This document shows positions 31,678-41,070 of a stretch of 64,000 nucleotides of DNA, piece after piece. The first letter of the stretch is position 1. Each line of letters starts with the position of its first letter. Below the pieces are notes generated by a model. It made no database searches and was not told where the DNA came from. It saw nothing but the letters and a program-made list of their open reading frames with translations. Source of the stretch: Neptuniibacter halophilus (lineage in GTDB: Bacteria; Pseudomonadota; Gammaproteobacteria; Pseudomonadales; Balneatricaceae); NCBI RefSeq assembly GCF_030295765.1, contig NZ_AP027292.1:2356001-2420000 (forward strand), given 5' to 3'. Both the position numbers and the translations under genes were made by a program.

Positions 31678-32628
31678 TTATGCCAGCGACAGGGCGAAGT
31701 TGTCTGTAGCGCGGATCAGATTATCGGTGATCCCTTTCTCGAAGGCCGAATGTCCAGCGTCGCGAACAATATGCAGCTCAGATTCCGGTAAGGCATCATA
31801 GAGTGCTAATGCCTGTTCAATCGGGCAGACCATGTCGTAGCGTCCATGGACGATGGTGGTCTTCAGATGGCTTATTTTATGACAGTCATCAATGATCTGA
31901 TTGGGTTTGATAAACGCCTGATTAATAAAATAGTGGGCTTCAATACGTGCCATGGCGAGGGCGAAATGCGGATCTGCAAAATGATCAACAATATCGTGAT
32001 TCGGCGCCAGTGTAGAGCAGCGTCCCTCCCAGACCGACCAGGCCTTGGCTGCTGACATGCGGGCAATCTCGTTGTCGGCGGTCAGGCGTTTGTAGAAGGC
32101 TCTGAGCATATCTCCCCGTTCACTTGCCGGGATCACCTGTTCGTACTCTTTCCAGTAATCGGGGAATATGGCACTGGCGCCACGCTGATAGAACCACTGA
32201 ATATCCTGATCTCTGCAGAGGAAGATACCGCGCAGTATCATGCCCAGTACCCGTTCCGGGTGTGCCTGAGCGTAAAGCAGAGCCAGGGTTGATCCCCATG
32301 AGCCGCCAAAAAGCAGCCACTGATCAACATTGAGGGCTTCTCTGATCTTTTCCATGTCGGCGATCAGGTGATCTGTGCTGTTTTCTTTCAGTGAGGAATG
32401 GGGCGTTGACCGACCACAGCCGCGTTGATCGAATAGAATGATGCGGTATTTTTCCGGATCGAAGAAGCTGCGGTGAGCAGGCGCTGTACCGCCCCCCGGG
32501 CCACCATGAATAAATACGACAGGTATGCCTTTCGGGTTACCGCTTTCTTCTACATAGAGGCTATGCAGATCGGAAACCTGAAGCTGAAATTCATGATAGG
32601 GGTGGATGTCGGGATAGGGTACGCGCAT
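31678..32628 (-). CDS. pip: Proline iminopeptidase
   Basis: Pip (316 aa) is an S33 alpha/beta hydrolase that removes N-terminal proline. HGGPGGG (41-47) is the oxyanion-hole signature. The nucleophile is Ser110 in [22 protein letters not shown] (67-74) is also conserved. The acid/base Asp and His lie in the C-terminal region (HGRYDMVCP and DAGHSAFE). No signal peptide, so it is cytoplasmic. It is the first gene of a minus-strand pair with dtd. Confidence 0.95.
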   Translation of the reverse strand: MRVPYPDIHPYHEFQLQVSDLHSLYVEESGNPKGIPVVFIHGGPGGGTAPAHRSFFDPEKYRIILFDQRGCGRSTPHSSLKENSTDHLIADMEKIREALNVDQWLLFGGSWGSTLALLYAQAHPERVLGMILRGIFLCRDQDIQWFYQRGASAIFPDYWKEYEQVIPASERGDMLRAFYKRLTADNEIARMSAAKAWSVWEGRCSTLAPNHDIVDHFADPHFALAMARIEAHYFINQAFIKPNQIIDDCHKISHLKTTIVHGRYDMVCPIEQALALYDALPESELHIVRDAGHSAFEKGITDNLIRATDNFALSLA

Positions 32629-32710
32629 AGAGCCTCCGCTGCCGCATGGGTGACCTGAACGCTGACTAGTATAAAGAGCAATGCGGGGGCAGGCTATAAG
32701 ATGCAGGCAG

Positions 32711-32737
32711 AAAAAAGGCAGCCATCTGGCTGCCTTT
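32711..32737 (-). terminator. typA terminator
   Basis: On the minus strand AAAGGCAGCC, loop AGAT, GGCTGCC then six Ts. It lies immediately after the typA stop and before the pip promoter region. A possible pip -10 (TATACT, 32673-32668) follows. Confidence 0.88.
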
Positions 32738-32747
32738 CGGGGTTTGC

Positions 32748-34559
32748 TTAGCTCTTCTTGGCGCGCTTACGCTCGTTTTCTTTGAGCAGTTTCTTACGCA
32801 GACGGATATGGTTCGGCGTTACTTCAACCAGCTCGTCGTCTTCAATAAAGTCCAGCGCCTGCTCCAGAGTGAAGCGAATAGGCGGTGTTAGCTGGATGTT
32901 TTCGTCAGAGCCGGAGGCACGAACGTTGGTCAGCTGCTTACCTTTGGTTGGGTTAACTGCCAGGTCGTTGTTGCGGCTGTGAATACCCAGAATCATGCCT
33001 TCGTAGACTTCGATGTTTGGATCGATCGCCAGACGGCCACGGTCCTGCAGGTTCCACAGGGCATAGCCCAGTGCTTTACCGGTAACCATGGAAACCAGTA
33101 CGCCGTTGATACGGCTGACCACATCACCCTCTTTAACCGGACCGTAGTGGTCGAAGATAGAGGTCATGATGCCGGTGCCGGAAGTCATGGTCAGGAACAG
33201 GGAGCGGAAACCGATCAGGCCGCGGGAAGGAATCATAAAGGTCAGGCGAACCCGGCCTTTGCCATCCACTTCCATATTGGTCATGTCGCCCTTACGTTTA
33301 CCCAGCTCTTCGATAACGGAGCCCTGGTGTTCCTCTTCGACATCGATCATCACCAGTTCATATGGTTCCTGGATTTCGCCATCGATCTCTTTCTGGATTA
33401 CTTCCGGACGGGATACGCCCAGTTCGAAACCTTCACGACGCATGGTTTCGATCAGTACGGAAAGGTGCAGCTCACCACGGCCGGAAACCTTGAATTTCTC
33501 AGGGGTTTCGCCATCTTCAACGCGCAGCGCCACGTTGTGGATCAGTTCGCGTTCGAGACGGTCTTTAATGTTGCGGCTGGTGATGAATTTACCGTCCTGA
33601 CCTGCGAACGGAGAATCGTTTACCTGGAAGGTCATGGAAACGGTTGGCTCATCGACGCTCAGCGCAGGCAGTGCTTCAACTTTTTCCGGATCACACAGGG
33701 TATCGGAGATGTTCAGTTCATCGATACCGGTAATACAGATAATGTCGCCAGCGGTAGCGCTGTCTACATCAATTCGTTCCAGACCGTGGTAGCCCATGAT
33801 TTTCAGTACACGGCCATTACGGACAGCACCTTCACGGTCAATCACTTTAACCTGAGTGTTGGTTGCAACGCTGCCGCGAGTTACCCGGCCAACACCGATT
33901 ACACCCACGTAGCTGTTGTAATCCAGTGCGGAGATCTGCATCTGGAAAGGACCGTCCAGATCAACCTGCGGTGCCTCAACATGTTCTACTATTGCCTCAA
34001 AAAGGGGCGTCATGTCTTCTGACATCTCTTCCGGATCCAGTCCGGCGATACCGTTCAGTGCAGATGCGTAAACGATCGGGAAATCCAACTGTTCATCGGT
34101 CGCGCCGAGGCTGTCGAACAGATCAAATACCTGATCGATTACCCAGTCAGGGCGGGCACCCGGACGGTCGATCTTGTTGATTACCACGATTGGGCGCAGG
34201 CCCTGGTCGAAGGCTTTCTGGGTTACGAAGCGGGTTTGCGGCATCGGGCCGTCCACGGCGTCAACCAGCAGGCATACACAGTCGACCATGGACAGTACGC
34301 GCTCAACCTCGCCACCAAAGTCAGCGTGTCCCGGAGTGTCTACGATGTTGATACGGTAGTCATTCCAGCGGATAGCGGTGTTTTTAGCGAGAATAGTAAT
34401 GCCGCGCTCTTTCTCCTGATCATTGGAGTCCATGATGCGCTCAGTGCCTTCATCACGACGGCCCAGAGTACCGGACTGCTGCAGAAGCTTGTCGACCAGA
34501 GTGGTTTTACCGTGGTCAACGTGCGCGATGATAGCGATATTTCTTAGCTTTTCGATCAC
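32748..34559 (-). CDS. typA: TypA/BipA ribosome-associated GTPase
   Basis: BipA (603 aa) is an EF-G-like GTPase needed for ribosome assembly and growth in stress or cold. G1 AHVDHGKTT (13-21), G2/G3 with [10 protein letters not shown] and [15 protein letters not shown], and G4 NKIDRP are intact. Domains II, III and V and the C-terminal BipA-specific domain follow, ending in a basic tail (NERKRAKKS). It is monocistronic by appearance, transcribed away from glnA, whose regulatory region lies just upstream. Confidence 0.98.
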   Translation of the reverse strand: MIEKLRNIAIIAHVDHGKTTLVDKLLQQSGTLGRRDEGTERIMDSNDQEKERGITILAKNTAIRWNDYRINIVDTPGHADFGGEVERVLSMVDCVCLLVDAVDGPMPQTRFVTQKAFDQGLRPIVVINKIDRPGARPDWVIDQVFDLFDSLGATDEQLDFPIVYASALNGIAGLDPEEMSEDMTPLFEAIVEHVEAPQVDLDGPFQMQISALDYNSYVGVIGVGRVTRGSVATNTQVKVIDREGAVRNGRVLKIMGYHGLERIDVDSATAGDIICITGIDELNISDTLCDPEKVEALPALSVDEPTVSMTFQVNDSPFAGQDGKFITSRNIKDRLERELIHNVALRVEDGETPEKFKVSGRGELHLSVLIETMRREGFELGVSRPEVIQKEIDGEIQEPYELVMIDVEEEHQGSVIEELGKRKGDMTNMEVDGKGRVRLTFMIPSRGLIGFRSLFLTMTSGTGIMTSIFDHYGPVKEGDVVSRINGVLVSMVTGKALGYALWNLQDRGRLAIDPNIEVYEGMILGIHSRNNDLAVNPTKGKQLTNVRASGSDENIQLTPPIRFTLEQALDFIEDDELVEVTPNHIRLRKKLLKENERKRAKKS

Positions 34560-34797
34560 GTGTGTATACCTGTGAGATATTTTTGCGAATGCGGAATTAT
34601 ACGTGTTTGGTGGGAAATTACTGCATATTTCTTAAGCAATTTGCGGATTGGCCTGGTGCTGATTTGTCTGCGAACGACATGCATCTTGATCTGGCTACGT
34701 CTTAAGTCGAAAACGCTGCATTGCGGTAGGCGTTTGGCGAAATCATGGAGTATTATGTTTAGCGCGATGGCGGTAGTAGACCTGAAAAGCTCTTCTA

Positions 34798-34844
34798 TGC
34801 ACTGTTGTGGTGCACTCTAAAGAGTCATGTTCTGTTTTGGTGCA
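34798..34844. promoter_or_regulatory. NtrC enhancer sites upstream of glnA
   Basis: TGCACTGTTGTGGTGCA (34798-34814) matches the NtrC box TGCACC-N5-GGTGCA with one mismatch. A second, weaker site at 34828-34844 has right half GGTGCA and a degraded left half at the same spacing. They lie about 60-110 bases upstream of the sigma-54 promoter. The remaining gene-free sequence between typA and glnA (34560-34797) holds no clear element beyond AT-rich typA upstream DNA. Confidence 0.8.
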
Positions 34845-34906
34845 TTCTGGTGATTAGGATTAATCTGCAGGGCCTGTTTTTTCAGGGCTTTAGCGTAAAA
34901 GGTTAT

Positions 34907-34923
34907 CTGGCATGGTAGTTGCT
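34907..34923 (+). promoter_or_regulatory. Sigma-54 promoter of glnA
   Basis: CTGGCATGGTAGTTGCT matches the -24/-12 consensus. GG (34909-34910) and GC (34921-34922) have the required 10 bases between them. Together with the NtrC sites upstream this indicates nitrogen-limited activation by phospho-NtrC. The leader to the ATG is about 70 bases. Confidence 0.9.
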
Positions 34924-35003
34924 ATCCATATCACCGACAAATAATTTCGATTTCTCAGGGTTGTGCATGACACAGCCTGGTAATTACAAAGTGGAGAAAG
35001 CAA

Positions 35004-36410
35004 ATGTCAGAGAAGACTCTGAATCTGATCAAAGAAAGCAACGCTAAATGGGTTGACCTGCGTTTCACCGATTCTCACGGTAAAGAGCAGCACGTAACGA
35101 TCCCTGTTTCTGACATGGGCGATGACTTCTTTGAAGAAGGCAAAATGTTCGATGGTTCTTCTATCGCTGGTTGGAAAGGTATCAACGAGTCTGACATGAT
35201 TCTGATGCCTGACGACAGTGCTACTCTGCTGGACCCATTCGCTGAAGCAACAACCGTTATCGTTCGTTGTGACATCGTTGAGCCAGCTACCGGTCAGGGT
35301 TATGAGCGTGATCCACGTTCTGTTGCCAAGCGTGCTGAAGAGTACCTGAAGTCTACTGGCATTGCTGATACTGCTATGTTCGGTCCTGAGCCTGAGTTCT
35401 TCGTATTTGACGAAGTTCAGTGGCACGCTGATATCAGTGGTTGTGGTTACACCATCGCCTCTGAAGAAGCTTCCTGGGCTTCCAGCCACAAAATTGAAGG
35501 CGGTAACACTGGTCACCGTCCACGCGTGAAAGGCGGTTACTTCCCTGTACCACCAATCGATTCCCTGCACGACCTGCGTGGCGCAATGTGTGACGCAATG
35601 GAAGCAATGGATCTGGTTGTAGAAGTACACCACCACGAAGTAGCCACTGCAGGTCAGTGTGAAATCGGTGTTGGTCCTAACACCCTGACTGCAAAAGCAG
35701 ACGAAGTTCAGGTTCTGAAATACTGCGTACACAACGTTGCTCACGCTTACGGCAAAACCGCTACTTTCATGCCTAAGCCGCTGGTAGGTGATAACGGTTC
35801 CGGTATGCACGTTCACATGTCTCTGTCTAAAGACGGCGTTAACCTGTTCTCCGGCGATGCTTACGCAGGCATGTCTGAAACGGCTCTGTACTACATCGGT
35901 GGTATCATCAAGCACGCTAAAGCTCTGAACGCGCTGACTAACTCTTCTACTAACGCTTACAAGCGTCTGGTACCAGGCTTCGAAGCACCGGTAATGCTGG
36001 CTTACTCTGCACGTAACCGTTCTGCGTCTATCCGTATTCCTTACGTGACTAACCCGAAAGCACGCCGTGTAGAAACCCGTTTCCCTGATCCATCTGCTAA
36101 CCCATACCTGTGCTTCGCTGCACTGATGATGGCAGGTCTGGACGGTATCCAGAACAAGATCCACCCTGGCGATGCGGCTGACAAAGATCTGTACGATCTG
36201 CCTGCTGAAGAAGCGGCTGAGATCCCAACAGTTGCCGGTTCACTGGAAGAAGCACTGGATGCTCTGGAAGCTGACCGTGACTTCCTGACTAAAGGTGGCG
36301 TATTCACTGACGACATGCTGGATGCGTTCATCGGTCTGAAGCGTGAAGAAGTTGCTAAAGTGAACATGACTACTCACCCGGTTGAGTTTGACCTGTACTA
36401 CTCTGTATAA
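35004..36410 (+). CDS. glnA: Glutamine synthetase (type I)
   Basis: GlnA (468 aa) makes glutamine from glutamate, ammonia and [15 protein letters not shown] and the [18 protein letters not shown] latch region are N-terminal. [24 protein letters not shown] and NRSASIRIP make up the active site. Tyr397 in LYDLPAEEA is the adenylylation site of the GS-I-beta type, so regulation by GlnE is expected. Codon use is strongly biased, as for a very abundant protein. Ribosome site GTGGAGAAAGCAA precedes ATG 35004. The gene is controlled by sigma-54 and NtrC sites upstream and heads a glnA-ntrBC cluster. Confidence 0.99.
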   Translation: MSEKTLNLIKESNAKWVDLRFTDSHGKEQHVTIPVSDMGDDFFEEGKMFDGSSIAGWKGINESDMILMPDDSATLLDPFAEATTVIVRCDIVEPATGQGYERDPRSVAKRAEEYLKSTGIADTAMFGPEPEFFVFDEVQWHADISGCGYTIASEEASWASSHKIEGGNTGHRPRVKGGYFPVPPIDSLHDLRGAMCDAMEAMDLVVEVHHHEVATAGQCEIGVGPNTLTAKADEVQVLKYCVHNVAHAYGKTATFMPKPLVGDNGSGMHVHMSLSKDGVNLFSGDAYAGMSETALYYIGGIIKHAKALNALTNSSTNAYKRLVPGFEAPVMLAYSARNRSASIRIPYVTNPKARRVETRFPDPSANPYLCFAALMMAGLDGIQNKIHPGDAADKDLYDLPAEEAAEIPTVAGSLEEALDALEADRDFLTKGGVFTDDMLDAFIGLKREEVAKVNMTTHPVEFDLYYSV

Positions 36411-36428
36411 GTCGCGACTTAACTGAAG

Positions 36429-36457
36429 AAAAGCCTCCCTTGTGGAGGCTTTTTTTT
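36429..36457 (+). terminator. glnA terminator
   Basis: AAGCCTCC, loop CTTGT, GGAGGCTT and a long T-run ending at 36457. Read-through to ntrB should therefore be limited, which fits a separate ntrB promoter. Confidence 0.9.
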
Positions 36458-36529
36458 GCTTTGCTGACAGGTTTTGGCTGAGAGGCTGCACCAGAATCGT
36501 GAAAGTGAGCGGGATAAGATTGTGCGTGG

Positions 36530-36546
36530 CGCACCATAATGGTGCG
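36530..36546. promoter_or_regulatory. NtrC box upstream of ntrB
   Basis: CGCACCATAATGGTGCG is a dyad of 7-base arms around TAA and matches the NtrC consensus GCACC-N5-GGTGC. A further half-site TGCACCA lies at 36487-36493. The main box is about 110 bases upstream of the start expected from the sigma-54-like element, a normal enhancer distance. Confidence 0.8.
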
Positions 36547-36629
36547 ATCGTCTTTTCGAGCAGCTACACTGAACAGAGGCAAGCCCAGTAATACCGCTGG
36601 TTTGATAAAACTGGCGCGGCTTCAGAAAA

Positions 36630-36646
36630 TTGGTTTGCTTTTTGCA
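36630..36646 (+). promoter_or_regulatory. Candidate sigma-54 promoter of ntrBC
   Basis: TTGGTTTGCTTTTTGCA has GG (36632-36633) and GC (36644-36645) with exactly 10 bases between, TTGCA at -12, and a weaker -24 (TGGTTTG for TGGCACG). Transcripts would start near 36657, about 20 bases before the ntrB ATG. Confidence 0.55.
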
Positions 36647-36677
36647 GAAACAGGGCAGGGATAAAGAGAGCAGCCAG

Positions 36678-37760
36678 ATGCCAAGAATAGAACTATACAA
36701 ACAGATATTGGAAAACCTCTCTACGGCTGTGGTGCTGCTGGATGCCAGCATGCAGGTGGAGTACGCCAACCCCGCAGCGGAAATGTTACTTGAGGCCAGT
36801 CTGCGACGTCTGGCTCAGGTGCCCGTGTCGGAGTGGTTTTTGCCCGATGAAACAGGTTTTGCGGATCTGCAGGCCTGCCTGAAAAACAGTCATCCATATA
36901 CCCGTCGCGAAGCCAAGCTGGTAACTCAGAGCGGTAATCATCTCACCGTGGATTACAGTATCAATCCACTGTTCATCTCCTCAGGACGACAACTGCTGAT
37001 AGAGATTGAAGCGCGGGACCGCTTGATGCGTATTGAGCGGGAAGAAGATCTGTTATCGCAACATGAGACGGCCAGATCACTGGTCCGTGGTATGGCACAT
37101 GAGATCAAAAACCCGCTGGGGGGGATTCGCGGCGCTGCGCAGTTGCTGGAGCGTGAACTTGAAGACCCCGCGTTGCATGACTACACCCGGGTGATCATTG
37201 AAGAGGCGGACCGGCTGAGAAATCTCGTCGATCGCCTGCTGGGACCAAGAACTCTGCCGAAAATGGAGGATGTGAATATCCACGCCATTCTGGAGCGGGT
37301 GTGTCACCTGATTCAGGCGGAAACCAAAGGGGCGGTGGCGCTCGTGCGGGATTATGACCCCAGTATCCCGGAATTTATTGGTGACTCAGAGCAACTGATT
37401 CAGGCCATTCTGAATATTTTGCGCAACAGTATGCAGGCGATGCAGGCGGCTGAAACTCCCCGACCGGAAATTCAGATCAAAACCCGGGCGCTGCGACAGA
37501 TAACCCTGGGCGCCGAAAAGCACCGGCTGGCCTGTTGTGTTGAGATCACTGATAACGGTCCGGGGATTCCGGAAGATATCCTCAGCAAAATATTCTATCC
37601 GATGGTGAGTGGGCGAGCCGAAGGTACCGGGCTTGGGCTTTCCATCGCTCAATCCATTATTAATCAACACCGGGGACTGATCGAATGTGATACCCGTCCC
37701 GGTGAAACAAGATTTCAATTATTTATACCGCTGGAGCTGAACAATGAATCTGTCAGGTAA
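36678..37760 (+). CDS. glnL: NtrB (GlnL) nitrogen-sensing histidine kinase/phosphatase
   Basis: NtrB (360 aa) phosphorylates NtrC under nitrogen limitation and dephosphorylates it when bound by PII. The PAS domain (about residues 5-115) is followed by the dimerisation/H-box with His141 (RGMAHEIKNPLGGIRGAAQLLE). The N box is in ILNILRNSMQAM, and the G boxes are ITDNGPGIPEDI and GRAEGTGLGLSIAQSI. Start ATG 36678 (MPRIELYKQILENLSTAVVLLD) matches the family; the frame is open to 36630 upstream but that part contains the promoter-like sequence. It overlaps ntrC by 17 bases. Confidence 0.96.
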   Translation: MPRIELYKQILENLSTAVVLLDASMQVEYANPAAEMLLEASLRRLAQVPVSEWFLPDETGFADLQACLKNSHPYTRREAKLVTQSGNHLTVDYSINPLFISSGRQLLIEIEARDRLMRIEREEDLLSQHETARSLVRGMAHEIKNPLGGIRGAAQLLERELEDPALHDYTRVIIEEADRLRNLVDRLLGPRTLPKMEDVNIHAILERVCHLIQAETKGAVALVRDYDPSIPEFIGDSEQLIQAILNILRNSMQAMQAAETPRPEIQIKTRALRQITLGAEKHRLACCVEITDNGPGIPEDILSKIFYPMVSGRAEGTGLGLSIAQSIINQHRGLIECDTRPGETRFQLFIPLELNNESVR

Positions 37761-39177
37761 AATCTGGGTAGTCGACGATGACCGTTCGATCCGCTGGGTA
37801 CTGGAAAAAACCCTGTCTGCCGAGGGGCTGATTACTGACGTTTTCGATAGCGCAGACAGTCTCTTATTGCGTCTCGAGCACGATGCTCCGGATGTGATCA
37901 TCAGTGATATCCGGATGCCCGGGACTGACGGTTTACAGCTGCTGGATAAGATTCAGACCAGCCATCCTCAGGTTCCGATCATCATTATGACTGCCCACTC
38001 GGATCTCGATTCGGCGGTAGCGTCTTATCAGGGCGGTGCTTTTGAATACCTGCCCAAACCGTTTGATGTAGACGAAGCCGTGGCGCTGGTTAAACGTGCG
38101 CTCGCACATGCTATGGAGCAGCGTGAGCAGGTCGTTGAGCAGGTCATGGAGGAGAGCACTGAAATCATCGGCGAAGCCCCGGCGATGCAGGAAGTGTTCC
38201 GAGCCATCGGCCGCCTCTCCCAGTCCAATATTACCGTGTTGATTAATGGTGAGTCAGGAACCGGTAAGGAGCTGGTTGCCCACGCGTTGCACAAACACAG
38301 CCCGCGTCGTGACCGGCCGTTTATCCCGCTTAATATGGCGGCGATTCCCCATGACCTGATCGAGTCAGAGCTGTTTGGCCATGAGAAAGGGGCCTTTACC
38401 GGTGCAGCGGCAGCCCGCCGTGGTCGCTTTGAACAGGCGGATGGCGGCACCCTGTTTCTGGATGAGATCGGGGATATGCCGGCCGACGCTCAAACCCGTT
38501 TGTTAAGGGTGCTGGCGGATAGTGAGTTCTATCGTGTTGGTGGCCATACAGCGGTAAAGGTCGATGTGCGGATTATTGCAGCGACCCACCAGAATCTGGA
38601 AAAGCTGGTGCAGGAAGGGCGTTTTCGTGAGGATTTATTTCACCGCCTGAATGTGATTCGGGTACATCTGCCGAAACTCTCTGAGCGACGCGAAGATATT
38701 CCCCGTCTGGCGCGGCATTTCCTCAACTCTTCAGCCGAAGAGCTGAATGTAGAGACCAAAGTGCTGGCAGCGGATACTGAAAACTATATCTGTAACCTGG
38801 CCTGGCCGGGTAATGTGCGCCAGCTGGAAAACACCTGTCGCTGGCTGACAGTCATGGCCACTGGCCGTGAGGTGTTGATCGATGATCTTCCTCCTGAACT
38901 GATGGAACAATCCGGCAGTGAGGTGGTGGCCAGTGGTAACTGGGAGCAGTCACTGCGCAACTGGGCGGATCAGCAGCTCAGTCTGGGCCAGCGTTCACTG
39001 CTGGATAGTGCGGTGCCTGCCTTCGAGAAGATCATGATTGAAGTGGCACTGAAACACACCGCCGGACGTCGGCGTGATGCGGCAGAGCTACTGGGCTGGG
39101 GGCGAAATACCCTGACCCGTAAAATCAAAGAGCTGGGAATGGATGAAGGCAAAGCGGAGGATCACGAAGTGGCATGA
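37744..39177 (+). CDS. glnG: NtrC (GlnG) sigma-54-dependent response regulator
   Basis: NtrC (477 aa) activates sigma-54 promoters for nitrogen assimilation. The receiver domain has the phosphoacceptor Asp55 (ISDIRMPGTDG) with the acidic pocket DDD at 11-13. The AAA+ domain has Walker A GESGTGKE (169-176), the sigma-54 contact loop GAFTGA (216-221) and a Walker B region (GGTLFLDEIGDMP). The C-terminal Fis-type helix-turn-helix contains AAELLGWGRNTLTRKIKELG. The 17-base overlap with ntrB implies translational coupling. Boxes matching its binding site lie upstream of glnA and ntrB. Confidence 0.98.
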   Translation: MNLSGKIWVVDDDRSIRWVLEKTLSAEGLITDVFDSADSLLLRLEHDAPDVIISDIRMPGTDGLQLLDKIQTSHPQVPIIIMTAHSDLDSAVASYQGGAFEYLPKPFDVDEAVALVKRALAHAMEQREQVVEQVMEESTEIIGEAPAMQEVFRAIGRLSQSNITVLINGESGTGKELVAHALHKHSPRRDRPFIPLNMAAIPHDLIESELFGHEKGAFTGAAAARRGRFEQADGGTLFLDEIGDMPADAQTRLLRVLADSEFYRVGGHTAVKVDVRIIAATHQNLEKLVQEGRFREDLFHRLNVIRVHLPKLSERREDIPRLARHFLNSSAEELNVETKVLAADTENYICNLAWPGNVRQLENTCRWLTVMATGREVLIDDLPPELMEQSGSEVVASGNWEQSLRNWADQQLSLGQRSLLDSAVPAFEKIMIEVALKHTAGRRRDAAELLGWGRNTLTRKIKELGMDEGKAEDHEVA

Positions 39178-39206
39178 TTCGCTGCCTCGGGTTCCTGCTT
39201 TTCCTA

Positions 39207-39242
39207 TATAATCCCTGCAGCTAGCGTTGCAGGGATTTTTTT
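39207..39242 (+). terminator. ntrC terminator with embedded -10 and trmL ribosome site
   Basis: AATCCCTGCA (39210-39219), a loop of eight, TGCAGGGATT (39228-39237) and a T-tract to 39242, directly followed by ATG 39243. TATAAT (39207-39212) overlaps the 5' arm. A transcript starting near 39219 would lack that arm, so it would neither fold into the terminator nor hide the AGGGA (39231-39235) that is the only Shine-Dalgarno for trmL. No good -35 is visible. Confidence 0.75.
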
Positions 39243-39713
39243 ATGTTACACGTCGTACTTTTCGAGCCGGAGATTCCGCCGAATACCGGGAATATTATCC
39301 GTCTGTGTGCCAATACCGGGTTTCAGTTACATCTGGTTGAGCCGCTTGGTTTTGATTTTGATGATAAGCGGCTCCGGCGGGCGGGGCTGGATTATCGCGA
39401 ATTTGCGGCGGTTCAGATTCATCCTGACCTGAATCACTGCATTGAGGCGGTGGCGCCGCGCAAGGTCTGGGCGCTGACGACCAAAGGCACGCGTGGGCAT
39501 ACCGAGGCCGACTTTCAGGCCGGAGATATGCTGCTGTTCGGCCCGGAGACCCGGGGGTTGCCAGAGCGTGTGCGGGCGGAATTTCCATCTGAGCAGTGGC
39601 TGCGTTTACCGATGTGTGCTGACAGCCGCAGTCTTAACCTGTCCAACGCCTGTGCCGTGGTGGTGTATGAGGCCTGGCGGCAGTTGGACTTTGCTGGCGC
39701 AGCGCAACCCTGA
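39243..39713 (+). CDS. trmL: tRNA (cytidine/uridine-34-2'-O)-methyltransferase TrmL
   Basis: TrmL (156 aa) is the minimal SPOUT methyltransferase that modifies the wobble base of tRNA-Leu. Motif 1 is [18 protein letters not shown] (about residues 9-26), motif 2 is [11 protein letters not shown] (about 96-106) and motif 3 is [22 protein letters not shown] (about 119-140), forming the knot. Length is family-typical. ATG 39243 sits directly after the terminator T-tract of ntrC, and the only ribosome site (AGGGA) is in the hairpin's 3' arm, which is unusual. Confidence 0.96.
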   Translation: MLHVVLFEPEIPPNTGNIIRLCANTGFQLHLVEPLGFDFDDKRLRRAGLDYREFAAVQIHPDLNHCIEAVAPRKVWALTTKGTRGHTEADFQAGDMLLFGPETRGLPERVRAEFPSEQWLRLPMCADSRSLNLSNACAVVVYEAWRQLDFAGAAQP

Positions 39714-39750
39714 GCCGCTATAGTAAAGCGGATTGGACAGAGGTACCTGA

Positions 39751-40083
39751 ATGCAACATGCACTGATTATTTGCCGGATAGAGTCCTTTACTGCGGAGCA
39801 GGGCGGTGAATTACTCTGCCTCAATGCGGAAGATCACAAACAGCGTAGTATCACCCTTCAGGGGTATGCGGGTCAGCAGGTGAATGTGCAGACGCTGAAA
39901 AATCAGCAACTGCCTCTGGTTTTGCTGGCGGATAAACTGATCCGGGTAAGTGAGTCCCGACTCACGGTTCCGCCCACTGCACTGGTGAGTATTGTCCCGC
40001 TGCCGGCGGCGTCAATCGGAGAAATTCTGGATGCGGGCCGGGGTGGAGAGATTCTCGACAGCCTCGCGCTGAAAGAGTGTTAA
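39751..40083 (+). CDS. Small hypothetical protein
   Basis: I do not recognise this 110-residue protein. It looks mostly beta-rich (ALIICRIESFTAEQG, ELLCLNAEDHKQRSITLQGY, SRLTVPPTALVSIVPLP) with an Ile/Leu/Gly-rich end (IGEILDAGRGGEILDS). No signal peptide or membrane helix is seen. A ribosome site GAGG lies nine bases before ATG 39751, and codon use is normal. It lies 37 bases after trmL and 49 bases before the M14 peptidase gene, on the same strand. It could be a regulatory or scaffold protein, but no function is supported. Confidence 0.65.
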   Translation: MQHALIICRIESFTAEQGGELLCLNAEDHKQRSITLQGYAGQQVNVQTLKNQQLPLVLLADKLIRVSESRLTVPPTALVSIVPLPAASIGEILDAGRGGEILDSLALKEC

Positions 40084-40132
40084 AATCAGCGCCTCATTAA
40101 ATTGTTGTTTCGATCAGGGGACGGGGCTCTCT

Positions 40133-41017
40133 GTGATACCCAAAAAGCTAATAAATCTGCTCTCAATCGGCCTTCTGGGCGTGATGCCCTGGTGTGTTTC
40201 TGCAGCGGAGCTGCATCCGGAAGTCAGGCAGATCTGCCAGCAGATTGGAAAAAAACTGGCCAGTGTTTCACCCGATGAGTGTCTCAGTCATCAATACGTT
40301 GCCCCCAGGTTTCACTCCGTTCGGGGACAGCCGATTCTGGAAACGCATTTCCCGGCCCGGAAGGGGAGTGAGGAAAGGGTGCCGCGGGTGCTGTTTATTG
40401 GCGGTATTCACGGTGATGAGTACTCCAGCGTCAGTGTGACGTTTAAGTGGCTGAATACTCTGAAAGCCCATCACTCCGGCGCGTTTGACTGGCACTTTGT
40501 TCCCTTGCTGAATCCGGACGGTCTGCTGCAGCGCAAATCGACAAGGGTCAACGCTAACCGGGTCGATTTGAACCGCAATTTTCTCCCTGCGCCGGAATTC
40601 CCGGAGCCTCTTGAACACTGGCAGAAACGCGCAAAGAAGCGTTTGCGCTATTTTCCCGGTCACGCGCCACTGAGTGAGCCTGAAAGCCAGGTGATTCATC
40701 AGTTGATTGATGAATACCAACCCACGGTAATCGTATCGGTTCATGCTCCTCATGGCATTCTGGATTTTGACGGGGGTATTCAGCCACCGAGAAAGCTGGG
40801 TCCCCTGCAACTACGTCAGTTGGGCACCTATCCCGGATCGTTGGGCAATTACGGCTGGTTTGTGAAGAATATTCCGGTAGTGACGATTGAGTTGCCGCAC
40901 GCAGGCATCATGCCTGAGACGCGCGATATCGATCGTATGTGGACTGATCTGGTGCGCTGGTTAAATTATAAAGCCCGGGGGATGAGTAAGGTGGCTCAGG
41001 CCGGGGTAGTGAATTAG
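40133..41017 (+). CDS. Periplasmic M14-family zinc carboxypeptidase (MpaA-like)
   Basis: A 294-residue M14 peptidase with a signal peptide (about residues 1-24, cut after CVSAA). Zinc ligands are His93 and Glu96 (GGIHGDEYSS) and His204 (VSVHAPHG). The substrate-binding arginine/asparagine motif is RVDLNRNF, and the catalytic Glu253 is in VTIELPHAG. The family includes MpaA, which cleaves the gamma-D-Glu-diaminopimelate bond of murein peptides; the signal peptide would place this version in the periplasm. Start is GTG 40133. A specific substrate is inferred only. Confidence 0.85.
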   Translation: MIPKKLINLLSIGLLGVMPWCVSAAELHPEVRQICQQIGKKLASVSPDECLSHQYVAPRFHSVRGQPILETHFPARKGSEERVPRVLFIGGIHGDEYSSVSVTFKWLNTLKAHHSGAFDWHFVPLLNPDGLLQRKSTRVNANRVDLNRNFLPAPEFPEPLEHWQKRAKKRLRYFPGHAPLSEPESQVIHQLIDEYQPTVIVSVHAPHGILDFDGGIQPPRKLGPLQLRQLGTYPGSLGNYGWFVKNIPVVTIELPHAGIMPETRDIDRMWTDLVRWLNYKARGMSKVAQAGVVN

Positions 41018-41024
41018 CAGACAT

Positions 41025-41053
41025 AAAAAAACGGAGCCGGGCTCCGTTTTTTT
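41025..41053. terminator. Bidirectional terminator between the M14 gene and secB
   Basis: ACGGAGCC, GGGCTCCGT with an A-run on the left and T-run on the right. It serves both convergent genes. Confidence 0.9.
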
Positions 41054-41070
41054 ATCGGTTCTCAGCGCGA

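Noticed and set aside
32979..34022. A 347-codon open frame opposite typA
   Set aside because: TypA is certain; the antisense frame shows no domain.
34560..34820. An 86-codon frame upstream of glnA
   Set aside because: It covers the NtrC sites, has poor codon use, and no family similarity.
35007..36164. A 385-codon open frame on the strand opposite glnA
   Set aside because: It is a shadow of the strongly biased glnA codons; its protein has no family features and no ribosome site.
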